Assembly: GCA_937896205.1 (NCBI GenBank)
Contig: CALBNA010000192.1
Coordinates: forward strand, 1 to 7,770
DNA length: 7,770 bases
Reading direction: 5' to 3'
Source of the DNA: an uncultured Campylobacter sp.
GTDB taxonomy: Bacteria; Campylobacterota; Campylobacteria; Campylobacterales; Campylobacteraceae
Shown: in pieces, positions 1 to 6,430 of the stretch
Layout: every line of letters starts with the position of its first letter
Numbering within the stretch: position 1 is the first letter of the stretch
Notes under the pieces: model-generated
What the model was told of the DNA's origin: nothing
What the model saw: the letters and a program-made list of their open reading frames with translations, nothing else
Databases searched by the model: none
Made by a program: the position numbers and the translations under genes

Positions 1-1
1 A

Positions 2-1012
2 ACCATAGCCGTCTACGATGCCAAAAATTCGCTAAATATACTTAATCAAAAAGACCTAAAAACCATAAACAAATTTGACTTTAAAACAGACGAGATAACC
101 TCGCTAGCCTTTGATGGCGCAAATTTATATGCAGGATTTGCTGGCGGCGAGATAGCTAAATTTAACGATGATTTTAGCTCTTTTGCCGGCATGCTAAATC
201 TTTCAAATTTAAGCCTTGATACGCAGGTAACGCACCTTCACGTCGCAAACGGCAAAATTTACGCGGTCGCCGGCAAAGATGCCTTTATCTCCTACGATCT
301 TGCGTCAAAAAAGCTGACGCGAGCAAATCTTAACGGCGCATACCATATCGCAACCTGTCAAATTTTAAACGGCGCCGCGCTGATAACCAGCTGGGATAGA
401 TCGGTTTTTAGCGTAAATTTAAGCACCATGAAGGCAAAAAATATAGGCAGATTAAAATCCGTAGCTCTGAGCGCGGCGGAGATAAACTCAGGCGTAATTT
501 TCGGACTTGCTAGCGGCGAGATAGCTAGCCTCAAATTTGACGCCGAAGCAAATTTGACGAGCAAGCAAACGGGTGCGACAAATTTAGATACCGAAGCAAA
601 TTTGACGCAAACAAACGGCAAAGACAACTCTAGCTCAAATTTAACCGCCGTCAAAAACGCGCAAAACAAAGCGGATCTAAATTTGACTAGCGGCACAACA
701 AACGCAATTTTTATGAACTCTACAAATTTAGAAACAAAAAACTCGGCGAGCACAGAGACCAAAGCCGCCCCGAACCTAATCGTCCAAATTTACAAAATCT
801 CAAATTCGCGCGTTAAAAGCCTGCTGGTCGTGCAGGATAAAGTTTATATCGGGCTTGGAAACGGCGAAATTTTACGAAGCGACGCGGAGTTTAAACAGAT
901 AGAAAAAATAGGCAAAAACTCTGACGCCGTGATAAAAATTTTTAACGATGAAGATAGCGTCATAGCCGTTAGCATAAACGGCGAGATCCAAATTTACAAG
1001 AAAAAATCTTAG
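2..1012 (+). CDS. Beta-propeller (WD40/PQQ-like) protein, 5'-truncated, upstream of nosZ
   Basis: The reading frame is open from the left edge, so the gene starts outside the window. The ATG at 191 is internal, because the same frame upstream of it (2-190) encodes matching propeller repeats. About 336 residues are visible. At least six repeats of a 'loop, hydrophobic strand, GxIxxF/Y strand' type can be seen, four ending in a GEI motif (GEIAKF, GEIASLKF, GEILRSD, GEIQIYK), as expected of propeller blades. Between two blades lies a low-complexity Asn/Thr/Ser/Lys linker (about 541-775) containing three D/E-X-N-X-S/T sequons, which suggests periplasmic location; the signal peptide would be in the missing part. 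The stop is 15 bp before nosZ and no promoter is evident between them, so co-transcription is likely. It resembles in style the propeller protein NapL of epsilonproteobacterial nap clusters, but this is a guess. A role in NosZ maturation or as a scaffold is inferred from position only. Confidence 0.85.
   Translation, partial: TIAVYDAKNSLNILNQKDLKTINKFDFKTDEITSLAFDGANLYAGFAGGEIAKFNDDFSSFAGMLNLSNLSLDTQVTHLHVANGKIYAVAGKDAFISYDLASKKLTRANLNGAYHIATCQILNGAALITSWDRSVFSVNLSTMKAKNIGRLKSVALSAAEINSGVIFGLASGEIASLKFDAEANLTSKQTGATNLDTEANLTQTNGKDNSSSNLTAVKNAQNKADLNLTSGTTNAIFMNSTNLETKNSASTETKAAPNLIVQIYKISNSRVKSLLVVQDKVYIGLGNGEILRSDAEFKQIEKIGKNSDAVIKIFNDEDSVIAVSINGEIQIYKKKS
543..607 (+). repeat. In-frame 17-bp direct repeat, 48-bp period, encoding a glycosylation-type sequon
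   Basis: The 17-mer CCGAAGCAAATTTGACG occurs at 543-559 and again exactly at 591-607, a spacing of 48 bp or 16 codons. Both copies encode Glu-Ala-Asn-Leu-Thr. Related Asn-Leu codons (AAT TTA/TTG) recur in the same linker at 581, 638, 680 and 725, so the linker appears to have grown from short repeats. The DNA between the two 17-mers is not itself clearly repeated. Confidence 0.75.
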
Positions 1013-1020
1013 GAAAGGAG
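1012..1020 (+). promoter_or_regulatory. Strong ribosome binding site of nosZ
   Basis: GGAAAGGAG overlaps the last base of the upstream stop codon and lies 7 bases before the nosZ ATG at 1028. It is one of the best Shine-Dalgarno matches in the window, which fits the need for abundant NosZ, and it fixes the start. Confidence 0.8.
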
Positions 1021-1027
1021 ATTTTCA

Positions 1028-3622
1028 ATGAACAAATTTTTTAGTTCAGGCATCGTTGCGGCGACGTGTATGGCGTTTGCCGTTAGCAGTGCGTGTGCAT
1101 CAGATAGCGACCTACAAGCTATCATGAAAGCGCGCGGACTAACGGAAAAAGACGTCCTAGCGGCTGCTAAAACGTATCAGCCAAGCGGTAAAAAAGACGA
1201 CTACATCGTCTTTTCCTCAGGAGGCCAAAGCGGACAGGTGATGGTTTACGGCGTACCTTCGATGAGGATTTACAAATTTATCGGCGTCTTTACGCCAGAG
1301 CCTTGGCAGGGATACGGCTTTGATGAGGAGTCTAAGGCTATCCTAAAAAGCGGCGCGATTAGGGGCAAGGAACTTTCGTGGGGCGACACTCACCACCCTG
1401 CTCTAACCGAGAAAAACGGCGAATACGTCGGCGATTATCTTTTCATCAACGATAAGGCCAACCCTCGCATCGCGGTGATAAATTTACACGATTTCGAGAC
1501 GACTCAGATCGTGGTTAACCCTATCATGAAAAGCGAACACGGCGGTAGCTTTATCACTCCAAACAGCGAATACGTCATCGAAGCGGCGCAGTACGCAGCT
1601 CCGCTAGATAACGGCTATCACTCGATGGACGAATACGAAGCGGTTTTCCGTGGCGCGGTAACGTTTTGGAAATTCGACTATCCAAAAGGCAAGATAGACG
1701 AGAAAGCATCCTTCTCGCTCGAACTTCCTCCGTACTGGCAGGACCTAAGCGACGCCGGTAAGGGCGAGAGCTTTGGTTGGGCGTTTACAAACTCGATAAA
1801 CTCCGAGATGTATACGGGCGGTATCGAAAAGGGCTTGCCTCCGTTTGAAGCGGGCGCTAGCAGAAACGACACTGACTATTTGCACGTTTATAACTGGCAA
1901 ATTTTAGAAAAACTAGCTCAGGATAAGAAAAACTACATGGAGATAAACGGCCATAGAGTAGTTACCATAGACGCCGCGGTTAAAGCCGGCGCGCTATTTT
2001 TGATCCCGGAGCCAAAGAGCCCGCACGGCGTAGACGTCACTCCTGACGGCCGCTACATCGTTATCGGCGGTAAGCTAGATACTCACGCGACGGTTTATGA
2101 TTTTAAAAAGATCAAAAATTTGATCGACAAAAAAGAGTTTGCCGGCACCGATCCGTATGGCATCCCTGTGCTTGATATGGCAAAGAGCTTGCAAGGACAA
2201 GTCGAACTTGGCCTTGGACCTCTGCACAACTCTTTTGACGAAAAAGACGGCATCATCTATACCTCTCTTTACGTCGATAGCCAGATCGTGAAATGGGACT
2301 ATAAAAATCTAAAAGTCCTAGATAGGATCAACGTCCACTACAACATCGGACACCTTGATACTATGGAGGGTAAATCATCAAAACCTAAGGGAAAATACGC
2401 TATCGCTCTTGATAAACTTTCGATCGATCGCTTTAACCCAGTCGGTCCTCTTCACCCGCAAAACCACCAGCTTATCGATATCACGGGTGCCAAGATGGAG
2501 CTTTTATACGACATGCCGATACCTCTTGGCGAGCCTCACGACGTAGTTTCTATCGCGGCTAGCAAGCTAAAACCTGCTACTACCTATACGATGGGAACAA
2601 ACTCTCGCACGGGTAAAGAAAGTCCATTCGTAACTCTTGCCGGACAGGAGAGAGTCGAGCGCAACGGCAAAAACGTAACCGTCTACGCTACGATGATCAG
2701 AAGCCACATCAATCCTGAGCACATCGAGGTAAATAAAGGCGACAACGTAACCATTCACCTAACGAACCTAGAGCGCGCCCAGGACGAGACGCACGGATTT
2801 ACCGTGGATCTTTATAATATCCACGCCTCTTTAGAGCCGGGTAAAACAGCGACCGTAAATTTCGTAGCGGACGAAGAGGGCGTATTCCCTTACTACTGCA
2901 CAGAGTTTTGCTCTGCGCTGCACCTTGAGATGATGGGTTACTTGCTAGTTAAAGATCCGAACAAAAAATACGAATCCGCCAAAGCAAGCAAGCTAAAAAC
3001 CCTAAGCCCGGAAGCTCTAAAAGCCGAATACGATAAAGTAATCGCTACGAACAAAGCTACCGACGAGGTTATCCAAAGCGTCGTTACGTATCTAAAAGAG
3101 AAGCATTACGAAAAATATCCTAAGGTAAAAGAGCTAGTTACGGACGCGCTGGATCAATACGGCAAAATCCCTGAAGTAAAAGCAAAAGCCGACGAAGCCT
3201 ATAAAAAAGGCGACGTAAACGGCGCGATACTATGGGAGTACCAAGTATGGCAGTATATGGTTAAAACCGCGGACGTCGGCCTAAGAGCTAAAAACAACCT
3301 AGCTAAAGAGATCGCTACGCCTATGAGCCCGGCTGCCGCCAAAGGCGAGGAAGCCTATCTAAAAGGCGGTTGTAACGGCTGCCACGTCATCGGTCAAGTT
3401 AGCTCAGGTCCTGATCTAACCGGCGTTCTTTTGCGCCACGAAAACGGCGAGAAATGGGTGTTTGACTTTATCAAAGATCCTGCTAAATTTTACAACGACG
3501 AGTACGTCAAATCTATGATAGATTTCTTTAACCTCAGGATGCCTAATCAGCACATGAGCGACCAAGAGATCAAAGATATCATCGAATATCTAAAATGGAT
3601 CGACGAAAACGCGGGAATGTAA
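1028..3622 (+). CDS. nosZ: Nitrous oxide reductase, clade II, with C-terminal cytochrome c domain
   Basis: Periplasmic enzyme that reduces N2O to N2, 864 aa. Residues 1-24 form a Sec-type signal peptide without twin arginine, with likely cleavage after Ala-Cys-Ala (22-24); this Sec export marks clade II NosZ. The N-terminal propeller carries seven candidate CuZ histidines: His122 and His123 (DTHHP), His171 (EHGG), His333 (SPHGV), His400 (GPLHN), His442 (NIGH) and His504 (EPHD). The cupredoxin domain (about 545-640) has the CuA ligands His589, Cys624, Cys628, His632 and Met635 in CTEFCSALHLEM. A helical linker (about 645-765) leads to a monohaem cytochrome c domain with CNGCH (Cys782, Cys785, His786) and a probable axial Met838. 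This fusion is typical of Campylobacterota cNosZ. All key ligands are present, so the enzyme should be active. Genes for its electron supply and copper maturation follow downstream. A strong SD supports the start. Confidence 0.98.
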   Translation: MNKFFSSGIVAATCMAFAVSSACASDSDLQAIMKARGLTEKDVLAAAKTYQPSGKKDDYIVFSSGGQSGQVMVYGVPSMRIYKFIGVFTPEPWQGYGFDEESKAILKSGAIRGKELSWGDTHHPALTEKNGEYVGDYLFINDKANPRIAVINLHDFETTQIVVNPIMKSEHGGSFITPNSEYVIEAAQYAAPLDNGYHSMDEYEAVFRGAVTFWKFDYPKGKIDEKASFSLELPPYWQDLSDAGKGESFGWAFTNSINSEMYTGGIEKGLPPFEAGASRNDTDYLHVYNWQILEKLAQDKKNYMEINGHRVVTIDAAVKAGALFLIPEPKSPHGVDVTPDGRYIVIGGKLDTHATVYDFKKIKNLIDKKEFAGTDPYGIPVLDMAKSLQGQVELGLGPLHNSFDEKDGIIYTSLYVDSQIVKWDYKNLKVLDRINVHYNIGHLDTMEGKSSKPKGKYAIALDKLSIDRFNPVGPLHPQNHQLIDITGAKMELLYDMPIPLGEPHDVVSIAASKLKPATTYTMGTNSRTGKESPFVTLAGQERVERNGKNVTVYATMIRSHINPEHIEVNKGDNVTIHLTNLERAQDETHGFTVDLYNIHASLEPGKTATVNFVADEEGVFPYYCTEFCSALHLEMMGYLLVKDPNKKYESAKASKLKTLSPEALKAEYDKVIATNKATDEVIQSVVTYLKEKHYEKYPKVKELVTDALDQYGKIPEVKAKADEAYKKGDVNGAILWEYQVWQYMVKTADVGLRAKNNLAKEIATPMSPAAAKGEEAYLKGGCNGCHVIGQVSSGPDLTGVLLRHENGEKWVFDFIKDPAKFYNDEYVKSMIDFFNLRMPNQHMSDQEIKDIIEYLKWIDENAGM

Positions 3623-3640
3623 TCCAAATTTGATTCGGGC

Positions 3641-3665
3641 TTAGCGGTCCGAATTAGTCCGCTAA
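3641..3665 (+). promoter_or_regulatory. Dyad 1 in nosZ-nosB spacer (7-bp stem)
   Basis: TTAGCGG (3641-3647) pairs perfectly with CCGCTAA (3659-3665) across an 11-nt loop. It begins 18 nt after the nosZ stop codon. The stem is short and no U-tract follows, so it is not a classical terminator. It is most likely part of a structured mRNA spacer or an operator-like dyad. Confidence 0.45.
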
Positions 3666-3669
3666 ATTT

Positions 3670-3697
3670 GAGGCTCGGCGCGCGTAACCCGAGCCTC
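3670..3697 (+). terminator. Dyad 2: GC-rich hairpin after nosZ, possible attenuator or 3'-end stabiliser
   Basis: GAGGCTCGG (3670-3678) pairs perfectly with CCGAGCCTC (3689-3697), 9 bp with a 10-nt loop and six or more GC pairs. It is the strongest hairpin in the spacer. The bases after it (CTACGTTAAATTT) contain no proper U-run, so full Rho-independent termination is doubtful. Partial termination or protection of the nosZ mRNA 3' end, giving more NosZ than accessory proteins, is the more likely reading. This role is inferred. Confidence 0.5.
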
Positions 3698-3702
3698 CTA
3701 CG

Positions 3703-3744
3703 TTAAATTTAAAAAGCGTTTTGCGAAAAATTTTTTAAATTTAA
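3703..3744 (+). promoter_or_regulatory. Dyad 3: 13-bp all-A/T inverted repeat abutting the nosB ribosome binding site
   Basis: Positions 3703-3715 (TTAAATTTAAAAA) are the exact reverse complement of 3732-3744 (TTTTTAAATTTAA), separated by 16 nt. The right arm ends one base before the AAAGGAG of nosB (3746-3752). As RNA it could form a weak, temperature-sensitive stem next to the Shine-Dalgarno sequence; as DNA it is a symmetric AT-rich site that a dimeric regulator could bind. Neither is shown by the sequence alone. Confidence 0.5.
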
Positions 3745-3745
3745 T

Positions 3746-3752
3746 AAAGGAG
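3746..3752 (+). promoter_or_regulatory. Ribosome binding site of nosB
   Basis: AAAGGAG lies 5 bases before the ATG at 3758 and directly follows the AT-rich dyad. It supports this start and implies that nosB is translated independently of nosZ. Confidence 0.75.
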
Positions 3753-3757
3753 AAACG

Positions 3758-4519
3758 ATGAAGAAGTATCAAATTTACACTATTATCGCGTTAGTCTTGA
3801 TGACCGTTTGTTTTACGATCCCGGTGCTGGGCTTTTTCGGAGCCAAAGCTAAGATCGCCGCGGGCGAGCCGCTTGCCGGGTATTCGTATAAAATTTACGA
3901 CCTTTACACCTCGTTTCAGTACAAAAATCACTTGATGCCAGACGACGTAAAAGCCAGCCTGCAAAAAGCGATCGAGCAAAAAGCCGAGATCGGCACGCCG
4001 TCTTTTCCTATCTGGTACGTCGCGCTTGAAGCGCCAAACTATCCAAAAGATGCCTTTCCGGACGGTATCCCGGTTTATTTCCACGTTGACGGATACGGCG
4101 GCGACGTGCACGAGATGAACACCATAAACCACTACATCGGCATGTATCCGATGGAGCACGGCGGCAACGTCGAGCGCGCGATTGCGCCTTATTATCTGCT
4201 TATTTCCACGCTTTGCATGCTAGCCTTTTTATACTACGACGGCAAATTTAACTCCCTGCTCATGGTGCTTCCGACCATCGCTCCGCTGCTTTTTATGGGC
4301 GCGTTTGCGGGCTGGCTATACTGGTACGGACACAATATGCAAGAGTGGGGCGCGTTTAAGATAAAACCGTTTATGCCGACCGTGCTTGGCGACGGTAAGG
4401 TCGCGCAGTTTACGACGCACTCGTATCCTAGCATAGGATTTTGGGTGATGATGGCTATGAGCGCGCTTTGTATCCTAGCCGTATTTTCAAAGAAAAAAGA
4501 GCTCAAAGACGCGAAATGA
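3758..4519 (+). CDS. nosB: NosB, integral membrane protein of epsilonproteobacterial nos clusters
   Basis: The protein has 253 aa and about four predicted membrane segments: residues 5-28, 144-160, 165-190 and 226-243. A long, probably periplasmic domain (about 30-140) lies between the first two. Late in this domain is a His/Met-rich stretch, His118-x-Met120 and NHYIGMYPMEHG with His125, Met129, Met132 and His134, which could bind copper. No haem, iron-sulphur or nucleotide-binding motif is seen. NosB is known as a gene placed right after nosZ in Wolinella and Campylobacter nos operons, with unknown biochemical role. Assignment here rests on position, size and topology. It starts with a good SD after the structured spacer, and its stop overlaps the nosD start (ATGA at 4516-4519), which indicates translational coupling. 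Confidence 0.85.
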   Translation: MKKYQIYTIIALVLMTVCFTIPVLGFFGAKAKIAAGEPLAGYSYKIYDLYTSFQYKNHLMPDDVKASLQKAIEQKAEIGTPSFPIWYVALEAPNYPKDAFPDGIPVYFHVDGYGGDVHEMNTINHYIGMYPMEHGGNVERAIAPYYLLISTLCMLAFLYYDGKFNSLLMVLPTIAPLLFMGAFAGWLYWYGHNMQEWGAFKIKPFMPTVLGDGKVAQFTTHSYPSIGFWVMMAMSALCILAVFSKKKELKDAK

Positions 4520-5751
4520 AATTTAAGCTTTTGCTCTTTTGCGCGCTAAATTTGACGGTCTTCGCCGGTCCGTTGCAAGACGCTATAAACGCCGCCGATC
4601 CAGGCGACATCTTGCGCCTAAACGACGGCCTTTACGAGGGAAATATCATAATCGATAAACCGCTCTCGATAATAGGCAAAGGCGAGAACGCCGTGATACG
4701 AGGCGACCGCAAATCAAGCGTGATAAAAGTAACGGCAAAAAACGTTAAACTCATAAATTTAAACATCGAGGGCAGCGGCACGAGCCAGATGGACCTAAAC
4801 GCCGGCGTTAGCTGCCTAAAAGGCAATAATCTTTTGATAGAAAAAAGCCGCTTTAAAGACGTGCTTTTCGGTATCGAGCTATCAGAGTGCAACCAAGCCG
4901 TGATAAGAGATAACAACATCACCTCAAAAGAGGGCTTTGACGTGCCTAGACGCGGAGACGCCGTGCGCGCGTGGTATTCGCACGAAAACTTAATCGAGCG
5001 AAACTACGTCTATAACAGCCGCGACATCGTGGCGTGGTTTTCTAGCAACAACGTAATCCGCAAAAATTTCGGCAAAAACAACCGCTACGCCGTACATACG
5101 ATGTACTCTGAGGGTAACCTCATCGAGGATAACGAATTTAGCGGCGGCGCGGTGGGGATGTATTTTATGTTTTCTACAAATTCTCTCGTGCGCGGCAACG
5201 TGATAATCAACTCAAACGGAGCCTTTGGCGTAGGTATCGCGCTAAAAGACGCCTCTGGATTTAACATCAGAGAAAACACCTTTTTGTATAACTCGCGCGG
5301 CATCTACTCCGACCGCTCGCCGCTAAATCCGGGCACCGTAAATACCCTCGAAAACAATCAAATTTTATACAACGTCATCGGGCTACAAATGCACGCGACG
5401 CAGGAAAAAAGCGTATTTAAGAGCAACGATTTTATCGGCAATATGGAAACGGCTATCAACGACACTCCGGGCTCAAAGATCGAGCTAAACGAGTGGAGCG
5501 GTAATTATTTCGACGAATATGAAGGCTTAGACGTCGATAGAGACGGTATCGGCGATACGCCATACTTGCACTTCGTTTACGCCGATAAGCTTTGGCAATA
5601 CTATCCGACTCTGCGCTTTTTCTACGGATCGACCGTGATTAGCGGGCTAAATTTCCTAGCTAAGCTTGCTCCCTTTTCCGAACCGCTTAAGCTTTTAGAG
5701 GACGGCTCTCCTAAAATGCGCCCGAACAACGCTCAAAAGGCAACGCTATGA
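4516..5751 (+). CDS. nosD: NosD, periplasmic copper-site maturation protein (parallel beta-helix)
   Basis: NosD works with the ABC-type proteins NosF and NosY in building the copper-sulphur CuZ site of NosZ in the periplasm (established for the family). The product is 411 aa when read from the ATG at 4516. This start is chosen over one in the same frame at 4441 because it gives a clean Sec signal peptide (residues 1-17, cleavage near Val-Phe-Ala) and an ATGA overlap with nosB; the longer form would put a charged 25-residue tail before the signal. The mature protein shows repeated 'N-x-(I/V)-x-x-N' beta-helix (CASH/PbH1) turns from about 50 to 330, then the typical DVDRDGIGDTPY segment (339-350) near the C-terminus. 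A D-N-N-I-T glycosylation-type sequon lies at 132-136. Potential copper ligands include His194 and Met196. The stop overlaps the nosG start by ATGA. Confidence 0.95.
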   Translation: MKFKLLLFCALNLTVFAGPLQDAINAADPGDILRLNDGLYEGNIIIDKPLSIIGKGENAVIRGDRKSSVIKVTAKNVKLINLNIEGSGTSQMDLNAGVSCLKGNNLLIEKSRFKDVLFGIELSECNQAVIRDNNITSKEGFDVPRRGDAVRAWYSHENLIERNYVYNSRDIVAWFSSNNVIRKNFGKNNRYAVHTMYSEGNLIEDNEFSGGAVGMYFMFSTNSLVRGNVIINSNGAFGVGIALKDASGFNIRENTFLYNSRGIYSDRSPLNPGTVNTLENNQILYNVIGLQMHATQEKSVFKSNDFIGNMETAINDTPGSKIELNEWSGNYFDEYEGLDVDRDGIGDTPYLHFVYADKLWQYYPTLRFFYGSTVISGLNFLAKLAPFSEPLKLLEDGSPKMRPNNAQKATL

Positions 5752-6428
5752 ATAGACGAAATTTTATCGCACTAACGGCAGGTGCGGCGGCCGCAGGCTA
5801 CGGCATCGGATATTTTTTACCCAAAACGCGCGCGGACGAGCTTTTTTTAAGGCCTCCGGGAGCGGTTAAAAATTTCGAATCACTCTGCATAAAATGCGGC
5901 CAGTGCGTACAGGTCTGTCCGTATCACAGTATCGAACTGCTAGATATAACGCAGGGCTACTCAAACGGCACGTCCTACATCGACGCGCACGAGCGAGGCT
6001 GCTATCTGTGCGACCTTTTCCCTTGCGTTTTGGCCTGTCCTAGCGGCGCGCTAGATCACGCTACGACGCAGATCAGCGACGTAAAGATGGGCGTGGGCGT
6101 ATTGCGAGGACGCGAAGCCTGTCTTGCTTATAAAAACGAAAACGTAAATTTAAACGGCGTTACGAAAATGCTTGAGCGTAAAATTTACAACGACCGCGAG
6201 CAAGCCGTAAAAGACGCCGTCCAAAATAGCGTGGATAAACCCTGTGATCTGTGCGTTAGCCTCTGTCCCGTCGGAGACGCCGCCATATCGATGGCTAAAA
6301 GCGACGGGCGAAATTTGCCCGAATTTAAACAAGGCTGCGTCGGATGCGGAGTGTGCGCCGAGGTTTGCCCGGCACAGATCATCGATATAGCGCCAAACCG
6401 CGGCTATGACAAAATTTACAAAGGATAA
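5748..6428 (+). CDS. nosG: NosG, periplasmic 4x[4Fe-4S] ferredoxin (NapG/MauM family)
   Basis: Electron-transfer protein of 226 aa, proposed to form a menaquinol dehydrogenase with NosH and feed electrons to NosZ. The N-terminus has a Tat-type signal, NRRNFI followed by an Ala/Gly-rich hydrophobic stretch (residues 2-24), as expected for a protein that folds with its clusters before export. There are four cysteine groups: 47/50/53/57, 85/88/93/97, 166/169/173 and 197/200/203/207. The third group has only three cysteines, but Cys125 is the single remaining Cys, giving exactly 16 for four clusters. NapG of nitrate reductase clusters is the closest well-known paralogue; the nos context and lack of napA or napB favour NosG. 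Translation is probably coupled to nosD through ATGA. Confidence 0.94.
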   Translation: MNRRNFIALTAGAAAAGYGIGYFLPKTRADELFLRPPGAVKNFESLCIKCGQCVQVCPYHSIELLDITQGYSNGTSYIDAHERGCYLCDLFPCVLACPSGALDHATTQISDVKMGVGVLRGREACLAYKNENVNLNGVTKMLERKIYNDREQAVKDAVQNSVDKPCDLCVSLCPVGDAAISMAKSDGRNLPEFKQGCVGCGVCAEVCPAQIIDIAPNRGYDKIYKG

Positions 6429-6430
6429 AA

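Noticed and set aside
358..762. Antisense reading frame of 134 codons in the propeller gene
   Set aside because: It lies fully opposite a clear coding frame, has no SD-supported context and reads as the mirror of the AAATTT-rich codons (repeated Val-Lys-Phe).
191..1012. Propeller protein starting at the ATG at 191
   Set aside because: The frame is open upstream to the left edge and encodes the same kind of propeller repeat, so this ATG is internal.
3625..3640. FNR/CRP-like half site TTGAT after nosZ
   Set aside because: TTGAT is present, but no matching ATCAA half follows at the 4-bp spacing.
3736..3746. Possible -10 promoter element just before nosB
   Set aside because: The AT-rich sequence is too close to the Shine-Dalgarno to leave a usable leader, and no convincing upstream element is seen.
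3791..4159. Antisense reading frame of 122 codons opposite nosB
   Set aside because: Fully contained opposite a convincing membrane protein gene; no recognisable domain or start signal.
4441..4515. Longer NosD start at 4441
   Set aside because: It would overlap nosB by about 79 bases and place a charged, non-hydrophobic tail in front of a clear signal peptide; the ATGA start at 4516 fits better.
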